From: an uncultured Clostridia bacterium
GTDB lineage: Bacteria > Bacillota > Clostridia > Saccharofermentanales > Saccharofermentanaceae
Direction of reading: 5' to 3'
NCBI GenBank assembly: GCA_947165785.1
Contig: CAMVBS010000021.1
Location: 1-35,148, forward strand
Length of the DNA: 35,148 nucleotides
A model generated the notes under the pieces. It saw only the letters and a list, made by a program, of their open reading frames with translations, did not search any database and had not been told where the DNA came from. The position numbers and the translations under genes were made by a program. Shown here piece after piece: positions 8,821 through 16,970 of the stretch (positions are counted from its first letter, which is position 1; each line of letters opens with the position of its first letter).

Positions 8821-9171
8821 TTACTGACCGAAGCCGAACTCTTCGATAGATGTCTTATACTTCTTGCCGACCTTAGTAGCCTTACCGCCCTTACCAAGAT
8901 ATGTAATATCCTTGGACTCTGTAGCGATAGTTACGATAGCCTTCTTGAAAGCAGGTGTTCTACCGATTGCGTAACGCTGTCTTCTGAGCTTACCGTCGTA
9001 GTTAACTACGTTTACGGAAAGTACTCTTACATTGAAGAGCTTCTCAACAGCATCTTTGATCTGTGTCTTAGTTGCATCAACTGCAACCTTAAATGTGTAT
9101 TTGCCTTCTGCGATCTCGGAAGTGGACTTCTCTGTGATCACTGGCTTGAGGATGATGTCCTGAGCTATCAT
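8821..9171 (-). CDS. rplW: 50S ribosomal protein L23
   Basis: L23 is at the tunnel exit and docks trigger factor and SRP. The 116-residue product has the N-terminal DIILKPVITEKSTSEI motif and the GKLRRQRYAIGRTPAFKKAI segment. It runs about 18 residues past the common C-terminal end, with a basic/aromatic tail (GKKYKTSIEEFGFGQ). The start ATG overlaps the rplD stop by 4 bases (ATGA), so the two are coupled. Confidence 0.97.
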   Translation of the reverse strand: MIAQDIILKPVITEKSTSEIAEGKYTFKVAVDATKTQIKDAVEKLFNVRVLSVNVVNYDGKLRRQRYAIGRTPAFKKAIVTIATESKDITYLGKGGKATKVGKKYKTSIEEFGFGQ

Positions 9172-9791
9172 ACGTATACCTCCTCGATCTTCTCAACAGC
9201 AGCCTTGCTTACGAGGAAGCTGTCATACTTAAGAATGTCGAATACGTTGATCGTATTAACGAGAGCTGTCTTAACTGTAGGGATGTTCCTTGCAGAGAGC
9301 TCAGCGTTTACAGTCTTGTCATCGAAAACGATGAGAGCTGTTGACTCAACATTCAAAGCCTTGAGTGCCTTAGCCATCTCAGCTGTCTTGATCTTATCCA
9401 TGTCGAAAGAATCAACAACGATGATCTTCTTGTCAGCGAGCTTGGAAGAAAGAGCAGACTTAAGAGCCAATCTCTTGATCTTCTTAGGAACTGTGTAGCT
9501 GTAGTCCCTTGGCTTAGGTCCAAAGATGATTCCGCCGCCTACATACTGTGCAGAACGTGTGGAACCGTGACGAGCACGACCTGTGCCCTTCTGACGCCAT
9601 GGGCGCTTACCGCCGCCTCTTACTTCGCTTCTTGTCTTAGTGGAATGTGTTCCCTGACGACGATTAGCGAGCTGGTTACGGATTACAGCGGCAATAGCAG
9701 CCTTGTTAGGCTCAATACCGAAGATACCGTCGTTAAGCTCGATCGAACCAGTAACGGCACCGCTAAGATTGTAGATATCTAATTTAGCCAT
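9168..9791 (-). CDS. rplD: 50S ribosomal protein L4
   Basis: L4 inserts a long loop into the exit tunnel; in E. coli it also represses the S10 operon by binding its leader. The sequence shows the tunnel-loop signature GGGKRPWRQKGTGRARHGS and the C-terminal alpha/beta domain. I start it at ATG 9791 (MAKLDIYN, 207 residues) because GGGAGG is about 7 bases upstream; a frame opening seven codons earlier has no site. Its presence makes L4 control of the long rpsJ leader a testable idea. Confidence 0.97.
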   Translation of the reverse strand: MAKLDIYNLSGAVTGSIELNDGIFGIEPNKAAIAAVIRNQLANRRQGTHSTKTRSEVRGGGKRPWRQKGTGRARHGSTRSAQYVGGGIIFGPKPRDYSYTVPKKIKRLALKSALSSKLADKKIIVVDSFDMDKIKTAEMAKALKALNVESTALIVFDDKTVNAELSARNIPTVKTALVNTINVFDILKYDSFLVSKAAVEKIEEVYV

Positions 9792-9811
9792 TCTTTTGTC
9801 CTCCCGTCGCA

Positions 9812-10441
9812 TTACTTAGCCTTTACGGATGACTTAACTGTTACCAAGCCACCCTTAGGGCCAGGGATAGCTCCTCTAAGAACGAGGATACCCCTCTCGC
9901 CGTCAACCATAACGACGCTCAAATTCTGAACTGTGCAATTTACCGCACCCATGTGTCCAGGCATCTTCTTACCAGGAAGAACACGAGCAGGTGTTGAGTT
10001 AGCACCCATGGAACCAACTCTTCTGTGGTACATGGAACCGTGACCGGAAGGACCACCCTTCTGTCCGTGACGCTTGATGTTACCAGCGTAACCCTTACCT
10101 TTGGATACACCGCTTACATCAACATGATCGCCAACGTTGAACATGTCAGATACCTTGATCTCCTGACCGAGGGAATACTCCTCATCAGCCTCGAATTCAC
10201 GGATATACTTCTTTACCTCTACGTCAGCCTTTTTGAACTGACCTGCATCAGGCTTGTTAACGAGCTTAGCTCTTGTAGAACCTGAAGCAACCTTAACGGC
10301 ATTGTAGCCGTCTGTTTCAACCGTCTTGTTCTGGAGCACGTACATTGGCTCGCATTCGATAACGGTTGCCGGGATAACGTTGCCGTTCTCATCGAACAAC
10401 TGTGTCATGCCGGACTTCTTGCCAAGAATGAATTTTGTCAT
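9812..10441 (-). CDS. rplC: 50S ribosomal protein L3
   Basis: L3 reaches the peptidyl transferase centre and nucleates assembly. The 209-residue product starts MTKFILGKKSGMTQLFDENG and carries the finger motif GHGSMYHRRVGSMG and the GQKGGPSGHGS region with the methylatable glutamine. GGAGG lies 8 bases before the ATG at 10441. It follows rpsJ after an unusually long spacer of about 100 bases. Confidence 0.98.
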   Translation of the reverse strand: MTKFILGKKSGMTQLFDENGNVIPATVIECEPMYVLQNKTVETDGYNAVKVASGSTRAKLVNKPDAGQFKKADVEVKKYIREFEADEEYSLGQEIKVSDMFNVGDHVDVSGVSKGKGYAGNIKRHGQKGGPSGHGSMYHRRVGSMGANSTPARVLPGKKMPGHMGAVNCTVQNLSVVMVDGERGILVLRGAIPGPKGGLVTVKSSVKAK

Positions 10442-10543
10442 CTTTTCTTTCCTCCTATATTGGTTATTGGTTCACAGCTTGTGTGAACATGACCTCGTAC
10501 GGGTTATTGGCATGTGCCCGTCCGATTAAGTCTGCCTTTTCTA
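10442..10543 (-). other. Structured rpsJ-rplC intercistronic spacer
   Basis: The gap between rpsJ and rplC is about 100 bases, long for this operon. It contains a perfect 7-bp hairpin, GTTCACA/TGTGAAC (10470-10488), and an ACGGG/CCCGT stem (10499-10521 region). The 9-mer GGTTATTGG is repeated at 10462-10470 and 10502-10510. No T-run follows either stem. It may be an mRNA processing, stability or autoregulatory site; the function is not shown. Confidence 0.5.
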
Positions 10544-10852
10544 TTAAGCCTTGAGCTCGATAGAAACACCGGCAGGCATGTCAAGCTTCTGAAGTGCCTC
10601 AACAGTCTTAGCTGTTGGAGCGAAAACATCGATCAAGCGCTTGTGTGTTCTCTGCTCGAACTGCTCACGTGAATCCTTGTACTTGTGTGGTGAACGAAGG
10701 ATTGTTACGATCTCTTTCTCTGTTGGGAGCGGGATCGGGCCGGAGTAGCTTGCGCCTGTGCGCTGAACTGCATCGATGATCCTTGCTGCGCTCTGGTCGA
10801 GGAGCTCGTGATCATAAGCCTTAATCTTGATTCTCATCTTTTGTGTTGCCAT
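10544..10852 (-). CDS. rpsJ: 30S ribosomal protein S10
   Basis: S10 is in the 30S head and also acts as NusE in antitermination. The 102-residue product starts [20 protein letters not shown] and has the signature [20 protein letters not shown], ending with the [21 protein letters not shown] region. GGAGGAAAAAAC precedes the ATG. It is the first gene of the S10-spc operon, downstream of a long leader. Confidence 0.98.
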   Translation of the reverse strand: MATQKMRIKIKAYDHELLDQSAARIIDAVQRTGASYSGPIPLPTEKEIVTILRSPHKYKDSREQFEQRTHKRLIDVFAPTAKTVEALQKLDMPAGVSIELKA

Positions 10853-11118
10853 GTTTTTTCCTCCATGTAATGCTGTTATTTATTCTCAACCTTCCCGGGC
10901 GTTTCTTTTGGTCCCAATCAAAAACCCAGGCAACCAGTTACCATTCAAATGAACAGCACTTTGGCCCTGGGCATGTGTCTTCCAAAACACACGCTGCCGG
11001 ATCTATTAAGAATCGCCGACCTTGTGGTCGACTCGCTCCATCGAAGTTACCCGCAGATGATGCGCAGCTCGCATATTGCGGCAATCTCCAATTTCCTAGC
11101 TGATGCGCCTAAACGCGC
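10853..11118 (-). promoter_or_regulatory. Long structured 5' leader of the S10 operon
   Basis: If transcription starts about 7 bases past the -10 box at 11125-11130, the rpsJ mRNA has an untranslated leader of roughly 265 bases. No credible coding frame occupies it. Visible stems include CGACC/GGTCG with an ACAA loop on the minus strand (11017-11030), an 8-bp stem (10971-10978 with 10987-10994), and a GC stem followed by five Ts (10920-10971). Long leaders that sense a free ribosomal protein are known for S10 operons (L4 in E. coli). Applying that here is inference. This also describes most of the 400-base gene-free stretch. Confidence 0.6.
10920..10971 (-). terminator. Putative attenuator hairpin upstream of rpsJ
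   Basis: On the minus strand CCCAGG (10971-10966) can pair with CCTGGG (10930-10925), with further CCA/TGG pairs inside, and TTTTTG follows at once. This is the form of an intrinsic terminator, placed about 70 bases before the rpsJ start. The stem is only 6 GC-rich pairs plus a weak inner part. It abuts another hairpin (10971-10994) that shares one base and might compete with it. Confidence 0.45.
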
Positions 11119-11124
11119 TCGATT

Positions 11125-11153
11125 AATATATCACGGTCAGGATGTGAATGCAA
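11125..11153 (-). promoter_or_regulatory. Promoter P1 for the S10 operon
   Basis: TTGCAT (-35) and TATATT (-10) are separated by 17 bases, and a TG one base before the -10 gives an extended -10 element (TGATATATT). This is a good vegetative sigma-A-type promoter pointing at rpsJ. Confidence 0.7.
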
Positions 11154-11234
11154 TAGTTTTTTGATTTTTCGTCAAAATGTCGGTAGATCTCGTTCAAAAC
11201 CCTGCAATTTAAAGGTTTTTCGAGAGTGATATGT

Positions 11235-11262
11235 ATTATATCACCTTTCCGCATAATGTCAC
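11235..11262 (-). promoter_or_regulatory. Possible upstream promoter P2 for the S10 operon
   Basis: GTGACA and a perfect TATAAT are separated by 16 bases, with an extended TGA before the -10. The -35 box overlaps the stop codon of the sigma-factor gene. A 7-bp inverted repeat, GTGATAT/ATATCAC (11226-11244), overlaps the -10 box. It could be an operator, or a weak terminator for the upstream gene. Confidence 0.5.
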
Positions 11263-12959
11263 TCGGCCTTCTTCGTATACTCCAAAGTCAGGTCCTCATT
11301 GCCTATGGTGAGCTTATCTCCTTCGATCGAATACGAAACGATCGGATCGCTGAGTGTCGGGTCAACTGCAGGAAGAGAGAGCTTGCCGTTTTCGACATAC
11401 CAGTTGAACTCTAAGCTGTCTACGACTGTACTGTGAGTTTGATCCGTAAACATGACTGCAAGTCCCGTTCCGTCAGCATTAAACGTTATCTCTCCGTACT
11501 GCCCGTCCTGATCGACAGACCATGTTCCGACAAGATCTTCATCGACCTTGCTGTCTTCAGAGGCCGGTGCCTCAGACCTGCTTACACCTGCGAATTCTAT
11601 ACGATCTATATATATCTGCTTGTCATTGGCAAGGACAGCCTGGACCCATTGCTCCATTTCTATGCTGTGATATAAAAGATCATCCGTATAGACAGACTCC
11701 GAGGAAAAGTAATCCAATGAATCCTTCAGGGCAGCGATCACTTCATTCTTGACCTCTTCATCAGTGTAGTTTCCGCTCTCCCCGGCATAATAGTAGATAT
11801 TCCCGAAAACCTTTACTGGAACATCTCCCTCGCTCGGATCACCGTACATGTACGGATCTTTAAATCCGAACTTCAGTTCGACAGCTTCGGAATTCGCTCT
11901 GGCGTTATTGATTATCTCCTCAGACCCCGGACTAAGTTTAGGAAATTCCTGAAGATCCGCATCCGATGTTTCCGCAACAAGCTCTGTTGTTTCCGCAGTA
12001 AGTTCCGACGTTTCCGAAATCTCGCCTGCTACGAGTTTCTCATCTTCTTTTTCATCAGAAACGACCTCCACGGAACTTTCCTTTGTTTCCTCGGTCCTTC
12101 TTGTTAAATGTTTCTTCTGTGTATCCTTATTTTTGTAGATAACTACCCCTGTGATCGCTCCTCCCGCGATCAATACGGCGGCCACACCCGCCAGGATCTT
12201 TGCTTTGATTGCTCCTGTCATTATTTGTCCTCCTGCAACAGTGCCTTTTATGGCTGTACTTGCAGAAGCTTTGGCCGCAGCATCGGTTAGTGTTTTCGAA
12301 AAGAGAGTGAGCGGAATGTCGGGAACGCTTTGACTCTCAGCCTCCTTACGGAGTATCAGTGTGAGTACTGAAACAGGCAAAGCAGCGTGCAGCCTGTCGT
12401 CGTTTTTCTTCTCGTAGGTGATCACCGCCTTTCTGATCTTCTCCCTGGCGGAGACCAGTCTCGATGAAACTGTCTTGAGCGGACAGTCCATCGCCTCGGC
12501 GATATCCTGAAGCGACATCTCATTATAGTAATACATTATTATGGTCTGTCTTTGCGCATCAGACAGCTCGTTCTTGATGATGTTCATCATGACCTTGCGC
12601 CTGATCTCATCATCAACATAATTATCCGGGATAAAACTGTCGTCGCTTATATCGATACCCTGTTCGGTCATCTCGTCGACCGAATCCTCGGAATGTGCCC
12701 TGAAGTATCGCCTGCACTTGTTGACTGCGATGCTGTTTACCCACTTCGGGAATTTCGACGCGTCCTTAAGGTCCGGGAGTTTCTCGATCGCCGCGATGAA
12801 AGTGTCCTGCATTACGTCCTTTGCGTTCTCCTCGTTCGCGAGAAGACTGAGCGCGGTAAAATACACCGAACGCCTGGTCTCCTTGTAGAGGGATCCGAAC
12901 GCATTCTTGTCACCTTGTCTGGTCTTTTCTACTAATTCCTGCCATTGAAGATCTGTCAT
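11259..12959 (-). CDS. ECF-type sigma factor fused to a membrane segment and extracytoplasmic domain
   Basis: Residues 1-90 show sigma region 2 (LYKETRRSVYFTALSLL, AKDVMQDTFIAAIEKL, WVNSIAVNKCRRYFR). Residues 118-185 show region 4 with the helix-turn-helix MSLQDIAEAMDCPLKTVSSR. A hydrophobic segment at about 255-275 (ILAGVAAVLIAGGAITGVVI) follows, then a Thr/Glu-rich linker and a C-terminal beta-rich domain beginning near GTWSVDQDGQYG, similar to small lipocalin-like sensor domains. The product has 566 residues against about 180 for a plain ECF factor. The start is ATG 12959 with AAAGGA upstream. No separate anti-sigma gene is adjacent. I infer a membrane-tethered regulator whose outer domain senses an unknown signal. 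It lies downstream of hslO, after about 107 bases. Confidence 0.85.
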   Translation of the reverse strand: MTDLQWQELVEKTRQGDKNAFGSLYKETRRSVYFTALSLLANEENAKDVMQDTFIAAIEKLPDLKDASKFPKWVNSIAVNKCRRYFRAHSEDSVDEMTEQGIDISDDSFIPDNYVDDEIRRKVMMNIIKNELSDAQRQTIIMYYYNEMSLQDIAEAMDCPLKTVSSRLVSAREKIRKAVITYEKKNDDRLHAALPVSVLTLILRKEAESQSVPDIPLTLFSKTLTDAAAKASASTAIKGTVAGGQIMTGAIKAKILAGVAAVLIAGGAITGVVIYKNKDTQKKHLTRRTEETKESSVEVVSDEKEDEKLVAGEISETSELTAETTELVAETSDADLQEFPKLSPGSEEIINNARANSEAVELKFGFKDPYMYGDPSEGDVPVKVFGNIYYYAGESGNYTDEEVKNEVIAALKDSLDYFSSESVYTDDLLYHSIEMEQWVQAVLANDKQIYIDRIEFAGVSRSEAPASEDSKVDEDLVGTWSVDQDGQYGEITFNADGTGLAVMFTDQTHSTVVDSLEFNWYVENGKLSLPAVDPTLSDPIVSYSIEGDKLTIGNEDLTLEYTKKAE

Positions 12960-13066
12960 ATTTATCCTTTCTGTTCCGACATTTGATGCTTGGCTTTTTT
13001 GCCCCTGCATATAACAGAACCATCAGGAACCGGAAATTCCCAAACTTTTTCGAAAAAAATCAGAAA

Positions 13067-13987
13067 TTATTTTTCCATGATCTTTTTTACGTCTTCACTC
13101 GTAAAATGATATTTCCTGTCGCAGAAGTGGCATTCGATGTCGATGCCCTTAGGATCATTGGCAAGTTCCTCCAGGTCAGCCCTGCTCAAAGTAGCAAGTC
13201 CCCTGCTCATCTTCTCTTCGGAGCAGTTGCACTTGTAGCTTACTTCGGATCCGCTCAGGAAGCACACTTTAGGGTCTCCCAGGAACATGTCGATGATCTT
13301 CTCAGGATTAAAGCCTTCCTCGAGAAGGAACGTGATATCAGGAAATCCGCCGCCTGCGCGCTTCTCGATATAGTCGATATCTTCTTCTGTCGCACCCGGC
13401 ATGAGCTGAACGATAAGTCCGCCCGCGTTCTTAACGCCGTCCTTATCCATCTGAACGCCGAGAGCCACAACAGACGGAGTCTGCTCCGAACTTGCAAGAT
13501 AATATGTAAAGTCCTCGGCGATCTCACCCGATACGAGTTCGACCGATCCCACATAAGGCTCGCGAAGACCGATGTCCCTAATGACCGTGAGCATTCCCTT
13601 GCCGACTGCTTCGCCCACATTGAGCTTGCCCGGCCTATGATAGGTAGCCTCGACCTCAGGTACGATCGGATAAGCTCTCGCGTGACCCTTGCTGTCGCAG
13701 ACACAGGTCATTCCCTTGATCGGACCTTCGCACTTGATGATCGTCGTCTGATTGTCATCGTCACCCTTCATGTTCTCTGCGAGCATCAAAGAACCCGTGA
13801 TGAACCTTCCGAGAGCAGCCGTAACGACCGGTGAAGTCTTGTGGATCCTTTGAACCTCCCTGACCGCATTAGTGGTCCTTATCGCAAAAGCCCTGACATG
13901 ACCTTCAAGAGCCGTAGCCCTTACAAGGTAGTCTGTCTCGTTATCCAAAGGCGCGCCCGGCGCATGGTAAAAACTCTCGTCTATCAT
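13067..13987 (-). CDS. hslO: Redox-regulated chaperone Hsp33
   Basis: Hsp33 is a holdase activated when oxidation releases zinc from four cysteines. Here the four are in CNC (253-255) and CHFC (286-289), at the C-terminal end as in the family. The N-terminal domain has the SPVVTAALGRFITGSLMLAE helix and the GHARAYP/CDSKG segment. Length is 306 residues, slightly above the usual 290. Its start overlaps the stop of the upstream methyltransferase by four bases, so the two are co-translated. The switch implies the cell meets oxidative stress despite a presumably anaerobic lifestyle. Confidence 0.97.
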   Translation of the reverse strand: MIDESFYHAPGAPLDNETDYLVRATALEGHVRAFAIRTTNAVREVQRIHKTSPVVTAALGRFITGSLMLAENMKGDDDNQTTIIKCEGPIKGMTCVCDSKGHARAYPIVPEVEATYHRPGKLNVGEAVGKGMLTVIRDIGLREPYVGSVELVSGEIAEDFTYYLASSEQTPSVVALGVQMDKDGVKNAGGLIVQLMPGATEEDIDYIEKRAGGGFPDITFLLEEGFNPEKIIDMFLGDPKVCFLSGSEVSYKCNCSEEKMSRGLATLSRADLEELANDPKGIDIECHFCDRKYHFTSEDVKKIMEK

Positions 13988-14727
13988 AATTTCTCTCTCT
14001 TAAATACCAAAAATACTCTCTCGCCGTCATCCTTGCGGTCAACGAACTTGAGACCTTCTTCTTCTCCCATCTTTATAAGGAGTTCTTCCTCATAGTAGCG
14101 TTCTTCGATCACGCCGTCGAACCTCAGGTAATTATCGCCTTCCGTCCTCTCGAAAAGGGTGAGGCTCGCTTCATTTATGCACTCGTCTTCGTCATAGGAA
14201 TTATCCCAAAGGAGAGTAAAGTCATCATAATCTTCGAAGAACACCTGATCTCCAAGGGTTTCCTTGAAATGGGCCAAGGTAGCGATATCAAATACGAAAA
14301 CGCCTCCGACATTGAGGAAGTTCTTAAACGACTTGAAGATCTTACGCACATCTTCCTCATCGAGGATATGATTTATCGTATCGAGAAGACTTACAAAGAC
14401 ATCACAGCTTCCGAACAGATCAAGTTCGGTGATATCCTGACAAAGCCAAAGTATATCGTCATCTTCAACTCTCGCGGAATCGAGCATCTCATATGAAGAA
14501 TCGACCCCGATAACGTCATATCCGAGCTTGCTGAAAACACGGTCGACACGGCCATTTCCGCATCCCAGATCACAAAGGATCCTCTTGCCGTCCTTACCGT
14601 CTCCCGTGCATGTACAATGCTTGTCGATGAGATCATGAGCCGTCTTTGCAAACGTCTCGGGGTCAAGGTCTGCCTGCAAGACATCGTAGTAAGGAGACAG
14701 CCTGTCATAGAAATTCTCGTCGAACAT
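13984..14727 (-). CDS. SAM-dependent class I methyltransferase, substrate unknown
   Basis: The Rossmann-type SAM-binding motif I is clear (ILCDLGCGNGRVDRVFSKLG, around residue 50). The next motifs are VIGVDSSYEMLD (acidic residue at the end of beta 2) and DVFVSLLDTINHI (motif IV). It resembles the small-molecule/ubiquinone-type methyltransferases, and nothing visible fixes the substrate. I start it at ATG 14727 (MFDENFYDRLSPYYD, 247 residues) because AAGGAG is 9 bases upstream; a TTG three codons earlier touches that site. It lies between the M23 hydrolase and hslO and overlaps the latter. Confidence 0.9.
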   Translation of the reverse strand: MFDENFYDRLSPYYDVLQADLDPETFAKTAHDLIDKHCTCTGDGKDGKRILCDLGCGNGRVDRVFSKLGYDVIGVDSSYEMLDSARVEDDDILWLCQDITELDLFGSCDVFVSLLDTINHILDEEDVRKIFKSFKNFLNVGGVFVFDIATLAHFKETLGDQVFFEDYDDFTLLWDNSYDEDECINEASLTLFERTEGDNYLRFDGVIEERYYEEELLIKMGEEEGLKFVDRKDDGERVFLVFKREKL

Positions 14728-14743
14728 ATGAAGCAACTCCTTA

Positions 14744-16069
14744 TTAAGGGAGATATTCCGTAGGATCTACCGTAGATCCGTTTACCCTGACTTCGAAGTG
14801 AAGGTGCGGACCGCTGGATGTTCCGGTACTTCCGACCTCACCGAGATACTGTCCGGCTGTTACATAATCACCGCTGCTTACGCTTATCGATCTCATGTGT
14901 CCGTAGAGTGTTGAAAGACCGTTGCCGTGGTCGATAATGATATAGTTACCATAACCCGAACCGCCGGTATTCTGTCCCGGGAAAGGGTAATCAACGGAAA
15001 TAACGGTTCCTGCCTTTGCGGCCATGACCGAATCTCCGTAACCGGCACCGATATCGATACCGCTGTGGAATTTCGTTGTGTGATATACAGGATGCTCACG
15101 GTATCCGTAATAGGACGTGATCCAGGTGCACCATGTCGGCCACTGTACCGTTCCGTGATTTCCGCCGCCCGATGATTGAGTCGTCGGTTCCGAAGATGTC
15201 GTCGTTCCTGTAGAAGCAGATCCGCTCGATCCTGAGGATGACTGTGCTGCAGCCTGCTGCTGTGCGTAGAGCTGATCCTGCAAAGACTTGATCTCATCAT
15301 CCAAAGTAGCAGCATATGCGTTGAGCTCTGCTTCTTTCTGCTCTGCCTCGGAGATCTGAAGGTTAACGCTGTCCAAAGCCTCGGTCGTTACACCGATCCT
15401 GTCCTCGAGTTCCTTAAGGGCAGCTGCGAGTTCATCGGCATTGGTCTGCATATCCTCTGCTTCCTTCAAAGCCGTATCAGCCTGAAGTTCCGCATCGTCA
15501 AGAGCAGTCTTCATCTCATCGACTGCCTGATTGTCGGCATCTGCGATGAGCGAGATAAGTTCCATATTCGTAAAGAAACCCGCAATGGATTCAGATTCCA
15601 AGAGGACCTCGAGCGTGGACTTGTTCTGATATTCGAACATGACGGAGATCCTGTTGGAAAACATGAGTTTCGTGTTTTCGAGATTTTCCTGAGCGGCAAC
15701 ATATGTATCAAGCGCCTCGGCCTTGGCGATCAAAGCAGCAGCAAGTTGCTCGGAGATCTCCTCATACTGTGCTTTCTGCTCCTCGGAAAGCCCGTTGAGC
15801 TCTTCAAGTTCGCCCTCGAGCTCTCCTGCGTCCGCCCTGAGGGTAGAGGCCGTGCTGGAATAAGATGCGGCATCAGCGAGAGCCTGATCTCTCTGATCCT
15901 TCTTTTCCTTGATATCCTCATCGGTAACGCGGTCGAGCCTTACAAAGACATCGATCGTACCATCTTTCGCGAAAACCTTATAAGGACTGGAAAGAAGCCC
16001 CGCACAAAGGATCGCGACAGGGACCGCGAGGAGAACGTATTTAAGTTTCATCAAGATCTTAGTAGTCAT
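14744..16069 (-). CDS. Secreted coiled-coil M23 peptidoglycan endopeptidase, FtsEX partner type
   Basis: This probably cleaves peptidoglycan peptides when switched on by FtsEX, like PcsB, CwlO or EnvC. The 441 residues begin with a signal/anchor sequence (KYVLLAVPVAILCAGLL, 9-30), then a long Glu/Ala/Leu-rich coiled coil (about 45-270). A Ser/Gly/Thr linker (about 275-305) leads to an M23 domain. The zinc ligands are visible in FHSGIDIG and PHLHFEV, and the domain is near full length. The start at 16069 lies 4 bases past the ftsX stop with AAAGGTG upstream. Directly following ftsE and ftsX, it makes a complete FtsEX-hydrolase module. Confidence 0.92.
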   Translation of the reverse strand: MTTKILMKLKYVLLAVPVAILCAGLLSSPYKVFAKDGTIDVFVRLDRVTDEDIKEKKDQRDQALADAASYSSTASTLRADAGELEGELEELNGLSEEQKAQYEEISEQLAAALIAKAEALDTYVAAQENLENTKLMFSNRISVMFEYQNKSTLEVLLESESIAGFFTNMELISLIADADNQAVDEMKTALDDAELQADTALKEAEDMQTNADELAAALKELEDRIGVTTEALDSVNLQISEAEQKEAELNAYAATLDDEIKSLQDQLYAQQQAAAQSSSGSSGSASTGTTTSSEPTTQSSGGGNHGTVQWPTWCTWITSYYGYREHPVYHTTKFHSGIDIGAGYGDSVMAAKAGTVISVDYPFPGQNTGGSGYGNYIIIDHGNGLSTLYGHMRSISVSSGDYVTAGQYLGEVGSTGTSSGPHLHFEVRVNGSTVDPTEYLP

Positions 16070-16073
16070 AAGC

Positions 16074-16970
16074 TTACACCTTTACATACTTTCTTACGGC
16101 AATGCCTGAACCAACCGCACCGATCAAGACTCCCATAAGTACACAAAGTGCAAGTACCATCCACATAAGCGACTTATAAGGAAGAAGTGCGTAATAAGAT
16201 GACCAGTCGATACCGACCATGAGTTTTATAAAAAGTGATCTGTAGGCGATGATGGAAAGGACCCATGCACAGCCTGCGCTGATGAGTCCGACTATCGCGC
16301 CTTCAATGATAAACGGAACACGTATATACATATTCGTCGCACCGACGAACTTCATGATCTCGATCTCATATGCTCTCGAGTAAACGGAGATCCTTACCAT
16401 ATTGGAGATGATAAACAAAGCTATGATGAAAAGCACGATAAAGCTTGCAACCGTTGCGATATTAACGAAAGACGTTGCCTTCGTAAGTACCGACATTACA
16501 CGGCTCTCCTTCGCAACCTTGCTTACGCCCGGCAAAGTCTGTAAGTAGTTTGATACCTCATCTGCGTACTGCGGATCTTCGATCCTTACGTTGAACGTAT
16601 AAGGAAGATACATATCATAATCAAATGAATCGAGTACGGATGAACTGGAGCCGAGGTTGGATTTGAAGTACTCATAGTTCTCGAGAGGGCTTCTCTCGAT
16701 CACTTCGATGATCCTCGGATTCATTCCGATATACTCCCTGGTAGCCGCGAGGGTCTCTTCAGGGCAGTTAAGCTGCATATAAACTTCGATAGGCGGCTGC
16801 TGGCCGACCTTCTTCATGATGCTCCTGGCATTAAGGGAGAAGATGAAGAATGCGCTCATAACGATGAGCATCAAAAGGATCGTAGTTACGGAAGCGATGG
16901 TAACGAGGGGGTGTCTTATGATACCCTTGATTCCTTCTTTTACTGAATTGATAAAAGCACGAAACGACAT
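16074..16970 (-). CDS. ftsX: Cell division ABC transporter permease FtsX
   Basis: FtsX is the membrane half of FtsEX, which transmits an ATPase cycle to an extracellular peptidoglycan hydrolase. The 298-residue protein has one N-terminal membrane helix (about 24-45), an extracellular domain of about 120 residues, and three C-terminal helices (IATVASFIVLFIIALFII; VPFIIEGAIVGLISAGC; LMWMVLALCVLMGVLIGAVG). SRAYEIEIMKFVGATNMYIR is the FtsX cytoplasmic-loop signature. The start overlaps the ftsE stop by one base (TAATG), and GGAGG precedes it closely. Confidence 0.97.
   Translation of the reverse strand: MSFRAFINSVKEGIKGIIRHPLVTIASVTTILLMLIVMSAFFIFSLNARSIMKKVGQQPPIEVYMQLNCPEETLAATREYIGMNPRIIEVIERSPLENYEYFKSNLGSSSSVLDSFDYDMYLPYTFNVRIEDPQYADEVSNYLQTLPGVSKVAKESRVMSVLTKATSFVNIATVASFIVLFIIALFIISNMVRISVYSRAYEIEIMKFVGATNMYIRVPFIIEGAIVGLISAGCAWVLSIIAYRSLFIKLMVGIDWSSYYALLPYKSLMWMVLALCVLMGVLIGAVGSGIAVRKYVKV

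Noticed and set aside
10462..10510. Two GGTTATTGG copies considered as a CRISPR or attachment-site repeat
   Set aside because: There are only two 9-base copies in an operon spacer, with no array and no integrase. They are kept as a spacer feature only.
13046..13057. TTTTTCGAAAAA palindrome after hslO
   Set aside because: The stem is only A/T with no GC core and no loop, so it is too weak to call a terminator.
12983..13834. Plus-strand open frame of about 283 codons over hslO
   Set aside because: hslO has its full cysteine set and family length on the minus strand, and the antisense frame has no family features.
14269..14496. Plus-strand frame over the methyltransferase that reads like a plausible protein
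   Set aside because: It is only 75 codons inside a gene with clear SAM motifs, and no promoter or ribosome binding site is visible.
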